Positions 1 through 6,978 of a stretch of DNA of 20,785 bases are shown here, piece by piece. Made by a program: the position numbers and the translations under genes. Every line of letters starts with the position of its first letter. Within the stretch, counting starts at the first letter, position 1. Origin of the DNA: DATJJW01 sp035491935 (GTDB taxonomy: Bacteria; Pseudomonadota; Alphaproteobacteria; ATCC43930; CGMCC-115725); assembly GCA_035491935.1 (NCBI GenBank), contig DATJJW010000262.1, positions 1 to 20,785 on the forward strand. The letters run 5' to 3'. Under the pieces are notes generated by a model. The model did no database searches. It had not been told where the DNA came from and worked only from the letters and a program-made list of their open reading frames with translations.

Positions 1-840
1 GGCGGATTCGAGGTTCAGGTCGGCCAGCGTCAGCTTGTCGCCACCGCCCGACAGGGTGGAAGAGTAGCTGGACGAGAAGGTCGAACGGGCCTTCAGGATC
101 GCAACGTTGGTACCCAGAGCCGAGCTGAGAGCGTTGTTCTGGGAGATCGCCGCGGCGATGACGTTGAGAGCGTTGTTGAAGATCGCCTCACCGCTGGCCG
201 TCGAGGCGTTGACCTGCGTGAAGCCACTGACGCCGGTGCCGGTTGAGCTGGACGCCAGCAGCGCCTTGAAGTTGATGCCGGTCGAGCTCAGGATGCCACC
301 AGCCTGCGACGTGCCGGTGAACAGCGAGTTGGAGTTGCCCGTGGCAGTGGCGATCAGGTCATAGCCGGACACGGTCAGCGCCGAAGCGGTACGCTCCGAG
401 AACTGCGTGCGCAGCGTGATCGCGGTGCTTTCCAGCAGGTTGATGCCCTGGTAGGAAGCGTCCTTGACGACCTGGATGAGCTGGGTGCCGAGCGTCTTGA
501 CCTGGTTGGTCGCGGTCGCCTTGGCCGAATTGGTCGTGGCGCTTTCCGCACCAGTGATGACGCCCTGGAGCTGGGTCAGCAGGGTGCCGATGGTGCTGGT
601 TGCGTTCAGCGCCGCGGTGAGCGACTGGACCGACTGGTCGATCTGGGCCTTACGGTTCGTGAAATCGCTGGCGCGATTGTAAAGCGACACGGACTGGAAG
701 TACGACAAGGCGTTATCGGCCGCCGAGTTGACCTTCTTGCCGGTGTTCAGATCGTTGGAGGTGGTGTTGAAAAGCGTCGTGGTCTGCTGCAACGACAGGA
801 TTGTCGAGGATTCGGACGAAGTAAGGGTAATGCCGGACAT
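1..840 (-). CDS. Flagellin, 5' part (gene cut by the left window edge)
   Basis: Structural subunit of the flagellar filament, exported through the flagellar type III system. The reading frame opens with ATG at 840 and stays open for 280 codons to the window edge. The start has a good Shine-Dalgarno (AAAGGA at 848-853, 7 nt away). The protein starts MSGITLTSSESSTILSLQQT and carries the flagellin N-terminal signature of an amphipathic helix followed by LNTGKKVNSAADNALSYFQ, which matches the usual LSSGxRInsAaDDaAg motif. The middle is rich in Ser, Thr, Ala and Asn with no cysteine. The last visible part (ALGTNVAILKARSTF, then LTLADLNLESA) is the start of the C-terminal D0/D1 helix, so only some tens of residues are missing and the full protein is a short flagellin of about 300 residues. 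The family is clear; which flagellin paralogue this is cannot be told. A FlgL-type hook-associated protein is the alternative and is less likely. Confidence 0.9.
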   Translation of the reverse strand, partial: MSGITLTSSESSTILSLQQTTTLFNTTSNDLNTGKKVNSAADNALSYFQSVSLYNRASDFTNRKAQIDQSVQSLTAALNATSTIGTLLTQLQGVITGAESATTNSAKATATNQVKTLGTQLIQVVKDASYQGINLLESTAITLRTQFSERTASALTVSGYDLIATATGNSNSLFTGTSQAGGILSSTGINFKALLASSSTGTGVSGFTQVNASTASGEAIFNNALNVIAAAISQNNALSSALGTNVAILKARSTFSSSYSSTLSGGGDKLTLADLNLESA

Positions 841-865
841 AGTAGATTCCTTTCAGGACACTACA

Positions 866-897
866 GCACCACTTTTGGGTGCCGGCTCGTTTCGAGC
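866..897 (-). promoter_or_regulatory. Two tandem hairpins in the flagellin mRNA leader
   Basis: Two inverted repeats lie next to each other between the flagellin start codon and the upstream region. The first is GCTCG-TTT-CGAGC at 885-897. The second is GCACC-ACTTTTG-GGTGC at 866-882. They end 13 nt before the Shine-Dalgarno. Both are short (5 bp stems). In several alphaproteobacteria flagellin mRNA is controlled through its 5' leader by FlbT and FlaF, so a role in translation or stability is possible, but that link is inference. I found no convincing sigma-28 or sigma-54 promoter in 841-1046. Confidence 0.35.
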
Positions 898-1046
898 GGT
901 TTCACCTGCAACAAGCACCGGCGGCAACCGGACCGAGACTGTGGCGGAATTTTTTCCGACACGACGCTCTGATACTCACTCAGGTGACGTTATAGATCCC
1001 TCAAACGGTTTCCCTTGGCAAGCACTTTTTTCGTCTGAAACCAGTT

Positions 1047-1667
1047 TTACGGGAAAAGCCAGCTGCGGAGCCAGTTTCCGCCGGCCTCGCTCTGCGCCAT
1101 GACCGGGGGGCGCTCGAACAGGATGCGATCGTGCAACCTTGCGCGGCGATCCTGCCAGAATTCCATGCGCTGCGGCACGACCCGCAACCCGGACCAGAAA
1201 TTGGGCCGCGGCACCACGCCGTTGCCGAAACGCGCTTCCACTTCGGCGAAGCGCCCCTCAAGCACATGTCGCCCCTCCATCGGCCGCGACTGGATCGAGG
1301 CCCAGGCGCCGATGCGGCTGTCGCGCGGCCGGCTGTCGTAATAGGCATCGGCCTCGGCGGCGGAAATTTGCTCGACCGCCCCCTCGATACGCACCTGCTT
1401 GCGTAACGACTTCCAATGAAAGCACAGCGCCGCCTGCGGGTTGGAGAGCGCCTCCACCCCCTTGCGGCTTTCGAGGTTGGTGTAGAACACGAAGCCGGCA
1501 GGCCCATGGCCCTTCAGCAGGACCGTACGCACCGATGGCACGCCATCCTTGGTCGCAGTCGCGAGCTGCATGGCGGAGGGATCGTTGATCTCGGACGCCC
1601 GAGCCTCGGCAAACCACGCATCGAACAGCGCGATCGGATCGGTCGCGTCATCCAGGGACATACTCAT
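1047..1667 (-). CDS. pdxH: Pyridoxamine/pyridoxine 5'-phosphate oxidase
   Basis: FMN enzyme that oxidises pyridoxine or pyridoxamine 5'-phosphate to pyridoxal 5'-phosphate with O2, the last step of PLP synthesis and salvage; cytoplasmic homodimer. The 206-residue product has the whole family pattern: RTVLLKG (47-53) and FYTNLESRKG (61-70) for FMN contacts, KQVRIEG (90-96), YYDSRP (109-114), IGAWAS (119-124), WSGLRVVPQRMEFWQ (158-172) and the substrate-binding RLHDR (177-181). The start chosen is ATG 1667 (MSMSLDDATD); the frame is open further upstream but that part does not look like the family, and a second ATG lies two codons in. The C-terminus reads WLRSWLFP where the family usually has W...RLxP, so the penultimate-block Arg is Trp; length is otherwise normal. 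It is divergent from the dnaJ-like gene across 139 bp. Confidence 0.95.
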   Translation of the reverse strand: MSMSLDDATDPIALFDAWFAEARASEINDPSAMQLATATKDGVPSVRTVLLKGHGPAGFVFYTNLESRKGVEALSNPQAALCFHWKSLRKQVRIEGAVEQISAAEADAYYDSRPRDSRIGAWASIQSRPMEGRHVLEGRFAEVEARFGNGVVPRPNFWSGLRVVPQRMEFWQDRRARLHDRILFERPPVMAQSEAGGNWLRSWLFP

Positions 1668-1806
1668 GATCCAGGTACTCCACCATCGCCTTCGGCTGCG
1701 ATTCCTGACACCGCATGGCCCGGTTTCGCAATAGCATCTTCCGGCTAGTGGCGGTCTTCCGTTATGTTTTTCGTCTAAATTAACTTCCCCATGCAATACT
1801 GGCCCC

Positions 1807-2721
1807 ATGTTGGACCCTTACACAACCTTGCAAGTCGGTCGGGACGCGACGGCCGACGAGATCAAGGCGGCCTATCGCCGCCTGGCCAAGGAGCTGCATC
1901 CCGACCTCAATCCGAACGATCCCGCGAGCGCCAGGCGCTTCAAGGACGTGACCGCCGCCTATAACGTACTGTCTGACGAGGTCAAGCGCCGGCAATATGA
2001 CCGCGAGGCCATGGGCCGGAACCGGGGCGGCGGCCAGAGCAGCAGCCAGGGCGGTGGCCAGGCCGGGACCGAGGACGGGTTCGAGAGCTTCTTCCGCCGC
2101 AGCTGGGGCACGCGCGGTTCCGGCGACGCCGGGATGGGCAGCGGCATGGGTGGCGGCATGGGTGGCAGCGCTGGCCACCGCGCGCAGCGCGGCGCCGATG
2201 TCTACCAATCCATGCGGGTCCCCTTCGTCGAATCGCTGCTGGGCGGCCGCCGGCGTCTTACCGTGGACGAGCGGACCATCGAGGTGGTCATTCCGCCCCT
2301 GACCGAGGACGGCCAGACCCTGCGGCTCAAGGGCCAGGGCGCCAGGGCCGGACGACTGGCCATCGCAGGCGACCTGTTCGTCGAGATCGCGGTCGAGCCG
2401 CATCCCTATTTCCAGCGCAAGGGCTACGACATCGCCATGACCCTGCCGGTGACCGTGCCGGAGGCGGTGCTGGGCGCCACCGTCACCGTGCCGACGCTGA
2501 ACGGGCTGGTGCAACTCAAGATCCCCAAGGGCTCGAACACCGATACCGTGCTGCGGCTGCGCGGCAAGGGCGTGCCCCCGGTCCCCGGCCGGGCGGCCGG
2601 CGATCAACTCGTCACTCTCAAGGTGATGCTGCCCGATGCGCGCGACCCGGATTTCGTAACCCTGGTCGAGGAATGGTCCAAGCGTCACAGCTATACCGTG
2701 CGGCCCAAATACGGCGACTAA
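1807..2721 (+). CDS. DnaJ/CbpA-type J-domain co-chaperone without zinc finger
   Basis: Co-chaperone that stimulates DnaK ATPase and passes it client proteins. The 304-residue product has an N-terminal J domain (1-68) with the HPD motif at 31-33 (KELHPDLNPND). A Gly/Ser/Gln/Met-rich linker follows (about 72-125), with a Met-Gly run near 110-120. The C-terminal substrate-binding domains (about 133-300) include VPFVESLLGG, DGQTLRLKGQG and GDLFVEIAVEPHPYFQRKG. There are no CXXCXGXG repeats, so it is CbpA/DjlA-like in architecture rather than canonical DnaJ. The ATG at 1807 has no good Shine-Dalgarno; the family start supports it. It lies 106 bp upstream of fabI. The order pdxH, dnaJ-like, fabI, aroC is familiar from other alphaproteobacteria (recalled, not searched). 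Confidence 0.92.
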   Translation: MLDPYTTLQVGRDATADEIKAAYRRLAKELHPDLNPNDPASARRFKDVTAAYNVLSDEVKRRQYDREAMGRNRGGGQSSSQGGGQAGTEDGFESFFRRSWGTRGSGDAGMGSGMGGGMGGSAGHRAQRGADVYQSMRVPFVESLLGGRRRLTVDERTIEVVIPPLTEDGQTLRLKGQGARAGRLAIAGDLFVEIAVEPHPYFQRKGYDIAMTLPVTVPEAVLGATVTVPTLNGLVQLKIPKGSNTDTVLRLRGKGVPPVPGRAAGDQLVTLKVMLPDARDPDFVTLVEEWSKRHSYTVRPKYGD

Positions 2722-2781
2722 TGTCCGGCAAGCAGCGGGGACATCCGCAGTTTGATCTGGCATCCGTCACGCCGACGGCCT

Positions 2782-2803
2782 AAAAACCCTATCGGTTTTT
2801 TTT
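2782..2803 (+). terminator. Possible rho-independent terminator after the dnaJ-like gene
   Basis: Stem AAAAACC (2782-2788), loop CTATC, stem GGTTTTT (2794-2800), and the T-run continues to 2803. A second, GC-rich inverted repeat CCGTC-ACGCC-GACGG lies just upstream at 2764-2778. The T-run is right for + strand termination, but the stem is A/T-rich and weak, and it sits only 24 bp before fabI, so it may be partial or only part of the leader. Confidence 0.4.
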
Positions 2804-2827
2804 AATGATTGCGGGAGCGGCCAGGGC

Positions 2828-3640
2828 ATGGCGAATGCGGAACCCTTAATGGCCGGCAAGCGCGGCCTGATCATGGGCGTGGCCAACGATCGGTCGCTGG
2901 CATGGGCGATCGCCAAGGCGGTCCATGAGCAGGGTGGGCAATTGGCATTCACCTATCAGGGCGAAGCGTTGGAGAAGCGGGTAAAGCCGTTGGCGGAAAG
3001 CGTCGGCTCCAACCTTGTCCTCGAATGCGACGTCAGCGACGAGTCGAGCACGGCGGGAGTATTCGAGCGCCTGGGCCGGGAGTGGGACGGGCTGGACTTC
3101 GTCGTCCACGCCATCGGCTATTCGGAAAAGGCGGAGCTCAACGGCCGCTATTGCGACACCAGCCGGACGAATTTCCTGCGCACGCTGGACATCTCGTGCT
3201 TCTCCTTCACCGATATCTGCAAGCGCGCGGCACCGTTGATGAGGAATGGCGGCAGCTGCCTGACGCTCACCTATTACGGCGCCGAGAAGGTCATGCCGAA
3301 CTACAACGTCATGGGCGTGGCCAAGGCGGCGCTGGAAGCGAGCGTGCGCTATCTCGCGGTCGATCTCGGCCCCGATAACATCCGCGTCAACGCCATTTCC
3401 GCCGGTCCGGTCAAGACGCTGGCGGCCTCGGGGATCAGCGACTTCCGCTACATCCTCAAATGGAACCAGTACAACGCGCCGATGCGCCGCAATGTGGGGC
3501 TGGAGGAGGTCGGCGGCGCCGGTCTCTACTTGCTCAGCCCCTTGAGCGGCGGCGTCACCGGCGAGGTGCATCACGTCGATTGCGGCTACAATGTCGTCGG
3601 CATGAAGGCGGTCGACGCGCCGGACATCGCCACGGTCTGA
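2828..3640 (+). CDS. fabI: Enoyl-[acyl-carrier-protein] reductase (NADH), FabI
   Basis: Reduces trans-2-enoyl-ACP to acyl-ACP in the last step of each type II fatty acid elongation round, in the cytoplasm. The 270-residue product has the divergent SDR fold of FabI: nucleotide-binding segment GKRGLIMGVANDRSLAWAIAK (ending at residue 30), HAIGY (94-98) at the position that contacts triclosan in E. coli FabI, and the catalytic Tyr-x6-Lys as Y159 and K166, with the second family Tyr at Y149. These sit 3 residues later than in the E. coli enzyme. SAGPVKTLAASGI (around 190-205) is the flexible substrate-binding loop. The start is ATG 2828; an in-frame ATG at 2849 would still leave the whole fold, and the ribosome site is only moderate (GGGAG at 2813-2817). 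The stop is followed after 24 bp by aroC, so the two are probably co-transcribed. Confidence 0.96.
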   Translation: MANAEPLMAGKRGLIMGVANDRSLAWAIAKAVHEQGGQLAFTYQGEALEKRVKPLAESVGSNLVLECDVSDESSTAGVFERLGREWDGLDFVVHAIGYSEKAELNGRYCDTSRTNFLRTLDISCFSFTDICKRAAPLMRNGGSCLTLTYYGAEKVMPNYNVMGVAKAALEASVRYLAVDLGPDNIRVNAISAGPVKTLAASGISDFRYILKWNQYNAPMRRNVGLEEVGGAGLYLLSPLSGGVTGEVHHVDCGYNVVGMKAVDAPDIATV

Positions 3641-3664
3641 CGTCCGGCGTCACAGAGGGTAGTC

Positions 3665-4783
3665 ATGGCAGGCAACAGCTTCGGCTCTGTATTCCGGTTC
3701 ACGACCTGGGGCGAAAGCCACGGGCCGGCGATCGGCTGCGTCGTCGACGGCGTGCCGCCGTTGATCCCGCTCAACGAGGCGATGATCCAGGAGGATCTGG
3801 ACCGCCGCAAGCCGGGCCAGTCGCGTTTCACGACGCAGCGGCGCGAGGATGACGCGGTCAAGATCCTGTCCGGCGTGTTCGAGGGGCTGACCACCGGCAC
3901 GCCGATCGCGCTGGAGATCCAGAATACCGACCAGCGGTCCAAGGATTACGGCGAAATCAAGGACAAGTTCCGCCCCGGCCATGCGGACTATACCTATTGG
4001 GCGAAATACGGCATCCGCGACTATCGCGGCGGCGGCCGTTCCTCGGCACGCGAGACCGCCTGCCGGGTCGCGGCCGGCGGCGTTGCCCGCGCAGTGCTGG
4101 GCCAAGTCGCGTCCGATGTGCAGATCCGCGGCGCCGTGATCCAGATCGGTACGCACAAGATCGCCCGGGAGCGCTGGGATTGGGGCCAGGTCGGACACAA
4201 CCCGTTCTTCGGTCCCGATGCCGAGATGGCGGCGATCTGGGCGGATTACGTCGACGGCATCCGCAAATCCGGCTCATCGGTCGGCGCCATCATCGAGGTC
4301 GTGGCCTCGGGCGTGCCGGCCGGCTGGGGCCAGCCGCTCTACCGCAAGCTGGATGCGGAGCTGGCTTCGGCCATGATGTCGATCAACGCCGTGAAGGCGG
4401 TCGAGATCGGTGACGGCTTCGCCACGGCAGCCATGACCGGCGAGGAGAATGCCGATGAGATGCGCGCCGGCAATGATGGGCCGACCTTCCTCTCCAACCA
4501 TGCCGGCGGCATCCTGGGCGGCATCTCGACCGGTCAGGACATCGTCGTCCGCTTCGCGGTCAAGCCGACCAGCTCGATCCTGAAGCCCAGGCTCACCGTC
4601 ACCACCGACATGAGGGAGACGGAGATCGTGACCAAGGGCCGGCACGATCCCTGCGTCGGCATCCGCGCCGTGCCGGTCGCCGAGGCCATGGTCGCCTGCG
4701 TGCTGGCCGATGCGGCGCTGATGCATCGCGGCCAGATCCTGGGCCCTGAAACCCCCGGCGGCAGCGGACCGGGACGCGGCTGA
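3665..4783 (+). CDS. aroC: Chorismate synthase
   Basis: Converts 5-enolpyruvylshikimate 3-phosphate to chorismate, the end of the shikimate pathway and branch point to aromatic amino acids and folate; needs reduced FMN. The 372-residue protein is of normal length. It carries signature 1 (GESHGPAIGCVVDGVPP, 16-32, with catalytic His19), the conserved FRPGHADYTYWAKYG with His106, and signature 2 RGGGRSSARET (121-131). The C-terminal RHDPCVGIRAVPVAEAM segment is also typical. ATG 3665 is preceded by GAGGG (3654-3658). The gene follows fabI by 24 bp and precedes sppA by 4 bp, so translation of the three genes is likely linked. Confidence 0.97.
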   Translation: MAGNSFGSVFRFTTWGESHGPAIGCVVDGVPPLIPLNEAMIQEDLDRRKPGQSRFTTQRREDDAVKILSGVFEGLTTGTPIALEIQNTDQRSKDYGEIKDKFRPGHADYTYWAKYGIRDYRGGGRSSARETACRVAAGGVARAVLGQVASDVQIRGAVIQIGTHKIARERWDWGQVGHNPFFGPDAEMAAIWADYVDGIRKSGSSVGAIIEVVASGVPAGWGQPLYRKLDAELASAMMSINAVKAVEIGDGFATAAMTGEENADEMRAGNDGPTFLSNHAGGILGGISTGQDIVVRFAVKPTSSILKPRLTVTTDMRETEIVTKGRHDPCVGIRAVPVAEAMVACVLADAALMHRGQILGPETPGGSGPGRG

Positions 4784-4787
4784 AACC

Positions 4788-6560
4788 ATGCGCATCGGCC
4801 GCATCCTGCTCTGGCTCTTCGCGGTGATCGGCGCCGGCACCATGCTCTGCTGCATGGCCGCCATCCTCATCGTGCTGCATCTGCGCGTGGCATTGCACGA
4901 AGCGCAGCCGACCCCGGCGATCACGGTCCTGCGCCTCGACCTCAACCGCAGCTACAGCGAGGCACCCGCACGCGACTCCCTCGCCGGCCTGGTGCAGGGC
5001 ACCAACTCCACGCCCTTCGTCGAGCTGGTGCGCACGCTGCACCATGCGGCGCTCGACCCCAGGGTCAAGGGCCTGGTCGCCCGGCTCGGCAACACGCCGC
5101 TGGGATTGGCGCAGATCCAGGATCTGCGCGACGCGATCAAGGATTTCCGCAGCCATGGCAAGTTCGCCTATGTCTTCGCCGAGAGCCTGGGCGAGCTGGG
5201 TGGCATGCGCGACTACTATCTCGCCAGCGCCTTCGAGCGTATCTGGTTGCAGCCGGTCGGCACCGTGGCGCTCACCGGCGTCGATGCCGAGGCGCCGTTC
5301 CTCAAGGGCGCTCTGGCCAAGCTGGGCATCACCGCCGATTTCTCGCGCCGCGGCCAATACAAGAGTGCCGAGACCGAGCTGACGCAAACCGCCATGCCGG
5401 CCAGCGACAAGCAGGCGCTCGCCGGCATGGCGCAATCCCTGTTCGACCAGGTGGTGAACGGTGTCGCGGTCTCACGAGGCCTGACGCCCGACCAGGTGCG
5501 CAAGCTGGTCGACGGCGCGCCCTACATGGCCGGCGAAGCGGTGATCGACAAGCTGGTCGACGTCGTGGGGTATCAGGACGAGATGGAGGATTCGGCGCGC
5601 GCCAAGGCGGTCGGCGCCCGCTTCGTCAATCTCCGGACATATGCCGCTTCGGTGCGGGCGGACGAGCCCCGCGGCCGGCCGGTGGTGGCGCTGATCAAGG
5701 CCTCCGGCACCATCACCTCGGGCCGCGCCGACGATCTTGGCAGCACCGGCATCGCCGCCGACACGCTGTCGGCGGCACTGCATGCGGCCGCGGTCAACCA
5801 TCAGGTGCGCGCGGTCGTGCTGCGCATCGACAGCCCCGGCGGCTCGGAAGGGGCGTCCGAAACCATCTGGCACGCGGTCGAGCGCTTGCGCGCCACCGGC
5901 AAGCCGGTCGTCGTCAGCATGGGCGACGAGGCGGCCTCGGGCGGTTATTACATCGCGGCCGGCGCCGACCGGATCGTTGCCGAACCCGGCACGCTTACCG
6001 GCTCGATCGGCGTGTTCGGCGGCAAATTCGTCGCCGACGGGTTATGGCCGAAACTGGGCGTTTCCTGGGACGGCGTACAGATTGGCGCCAACGCCACGAT
6101 CGGCAGCATCAACCATCCTTTCTCCCCCAGCGAGCGCGCCCGGTTCGAGGCGATGCTGGACGACAGCTACAAGGGTTTCGTCTCGCGCGTGGCCAATGGC
6201 CGGCACATGAGCACGGCGGCGGTGCAGCAGATCGCCCAGGGCCATGTCTGGACCGGCCAGCAGGCCAAGGACAATCATCTGGTCGATCAGCTGGGCGGCA
6301 TCGACGACGCGGTGGCCGCGGCGGCGAAACTCGCAAAGATACCGGCCAACCAGTCGGTCTCGCTGGTGGTCTTCCCGCCGCCGCACTCGTTGATCGCGAC
6401 GCTGCGCAACCATCTGGGCGACCTGGCCGTTACCTTCCTGCCCTTCGCCGCCATCGATCCCGCGGAGCTCGCCCGCGTCCAGGCGCTGCTCGACTTCCTG
6501 GCTCTTTCCAGCCACCCCGCGGCCCAGGTCCTGGCACCGCCGATCGAGGTCTCGCCATAG
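4788..6560 (+). CDS. sppA: Signal peptide peptidase SppA, 67 kDa type (S49 peptidase)
   Basis: Inner-membrane serine protease with its active site on the periplasmic side; degrades cleaved signal peptides. The 590-residue protein has an N-terminal membrane anchor (about 5-32) and two tandem S49 domains, matching the long E. coli type (about 618) rather than the short archaeal/Bacillus type. The catalytic dyad is split over the two domains, as expected: Lys192 in RRGQYKSAET and Ser384 in GDEAASGGYYIA. LRIDSPGGS (346-353) and GTLTGSIGVFGGKF (401-414) are further family motifs. ATG 4788 lies 4 bp after the aroC stop, so translation is probably coupled to aroC. Nothing in the sequence suggests loss of function. 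Confidence 0.95.
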   Translation: MRIGRILLWLFAVIGAGTMLCCMAAILIVLHLRVALHEAQPTPAITVLRLDLNRSYSEAPARDSLAGLVQGTNSTPFVELVRTLHHAALDPRVKGLVARLGNTPLGLAQIQDLRDAIKDFRSHGKFAYVFAESLGELGGMRDYYLASAFERIWLQPVGTVALTGVDAEAPFLKGALAKLGITADFSRRGQYKSAETELTQTAMPASDKQALAGMAQSLFDQVVNGVAVSRGLTPDQVRKLVDGAPYMAGEAVIDKLVDVVGYQDEMEDSARAKAVGARFVNLRTYAASVRADEPRGRPVVALIKASGTITSGRADDLGSTGIAADTLSAALHAAAVNHQVRAVVLRIDSPGGSEGASETIWHAVERLRATGKPVVVSMGDEAASGGYYIAAGADRIVAEPGTLTGSIGVFGGKFVADGLWPKLGVSWDGVQIGANATIGSINHPFSPSERARFEAMLDDSYKGFVSRVANGRHMSTAAVQQIAQGHVWTGQQAKDNHLVDQLGGIDDAVAAAAKLAKIPANQSVSLVVFPPPHSLIATLRNHLGDLAVTFLPFAAIDPAELARVQALLDFLALSSHPAAQVLAPPIEVSP

Positions 6561-6564
6561 TACA

Positions 6565-6578
6565 AGGGGGTGCCCCCT
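6565..6578 (+). promoter_or_regulatory. Inverted repeat that can mask the ribosome binding site of the yjbR-like gene
   Basis: AGGGGG (6565-6570), TG, CCCCCT (6573-6578) form a self-complementary element whose left arm is the only Shine-Dalgarno-like sequence for the ATG at 6580. Pairing of the arms (GGGG-GTGC-CCCC as the realistic hairpin) would hide the ribosome site. Ribosomes finishing sppA at 6560 would arrive just before it and could open it. This is seen in sequence; regulation is inferred. Confidence 0.45.
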
Positions 6579-6579
6579 G

Positions 6580-6963
6580 ATGACCCGCAACGCCAACCGG
6601 AACGCCGATCGGAATATCGCCACCCGGTTTCGCCATTTCTGCCTGTCCCTGCCGGGCGCGCATGAGGTCCATTTCGGTCACGGGCCGACTTACCGCATCG
6701 CCAACAAGATCTTCGCCATGGACCGCGAGCATGACGGCCGGATGTCGGTCTATTGCAAGGTGCCGAAGGGCAGCCAGCCCTTGATGATCGAGACGGCCCC
6801 CGACCACTTCTTTTACCCGCCCTATGTCGGCGTCAAGGGCTGGATCGGCGCCTATCTCGACGGCCCCGACTGGACGGAGGCCGACTGGACGGAGATCGAG
6901 GCGCTGGTCAAGCGCAGCTACCAGCTGGTGGCGCCGAAGAAATACGCGGCGAAGCTCACCTGA
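6580..6963 (+). CDS. YjbR/MmcQ family protein
   Basis: A 127-residue cytoplasmic protein of the MmcQ/YjbR family (PF04237), which has a fold related to double-wing DNA-binding domains; the biochemical role is not established. Family features visible are FCLSLPGAHEVHFGHGPTYRIANKIFAM (20-47; early GA-E and K-FA pattern), a central MSVYCKVPKGSQPLM and the C-terminal PPYVGVKGWIGAYLDG followed by an Asp/Glu/Trp-rich helix and SYQLVAPKKYAA. The start ATG 6580 is 19 bp after the sppA stop and sits behind a hairpin that overlaps its ribosome site. The first 12 residues are Asn/Arg-rich and not part of the fold. It ends 15 bp before the stop of the convergent kinase gene, leaving no room for separate terminators. 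Confidence 0.85.
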   Translation: MTRNANRNADRNIATRFRHFCLSLPGAHEVHFGHGPTYRIANKIFAMDREHDGRMSVYCKVPKGSQPLMIETAPDHFFYPPYVGVKGWIGAYLDGPDWTEADWTEIEALVKRSYQLVAPKKYAAKLT

Positions 6964-6978
6964 TCCAAGCGCGGCCAC

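Noticed and set aside
901..923. TTGTTGCAGG on the - strand as a sigma-54 -12 element for the flagellin gene
   Set aside because: The GG and GC pairs are 8 bp apart instead of 10 and no other copy with right spacing is present.
1780..2763. 327-codon open frame on the - strand opposite the dnaJ-like gene
   Set aside because: Shadow frame; the HPD-containing J domain on the + strand is clear.
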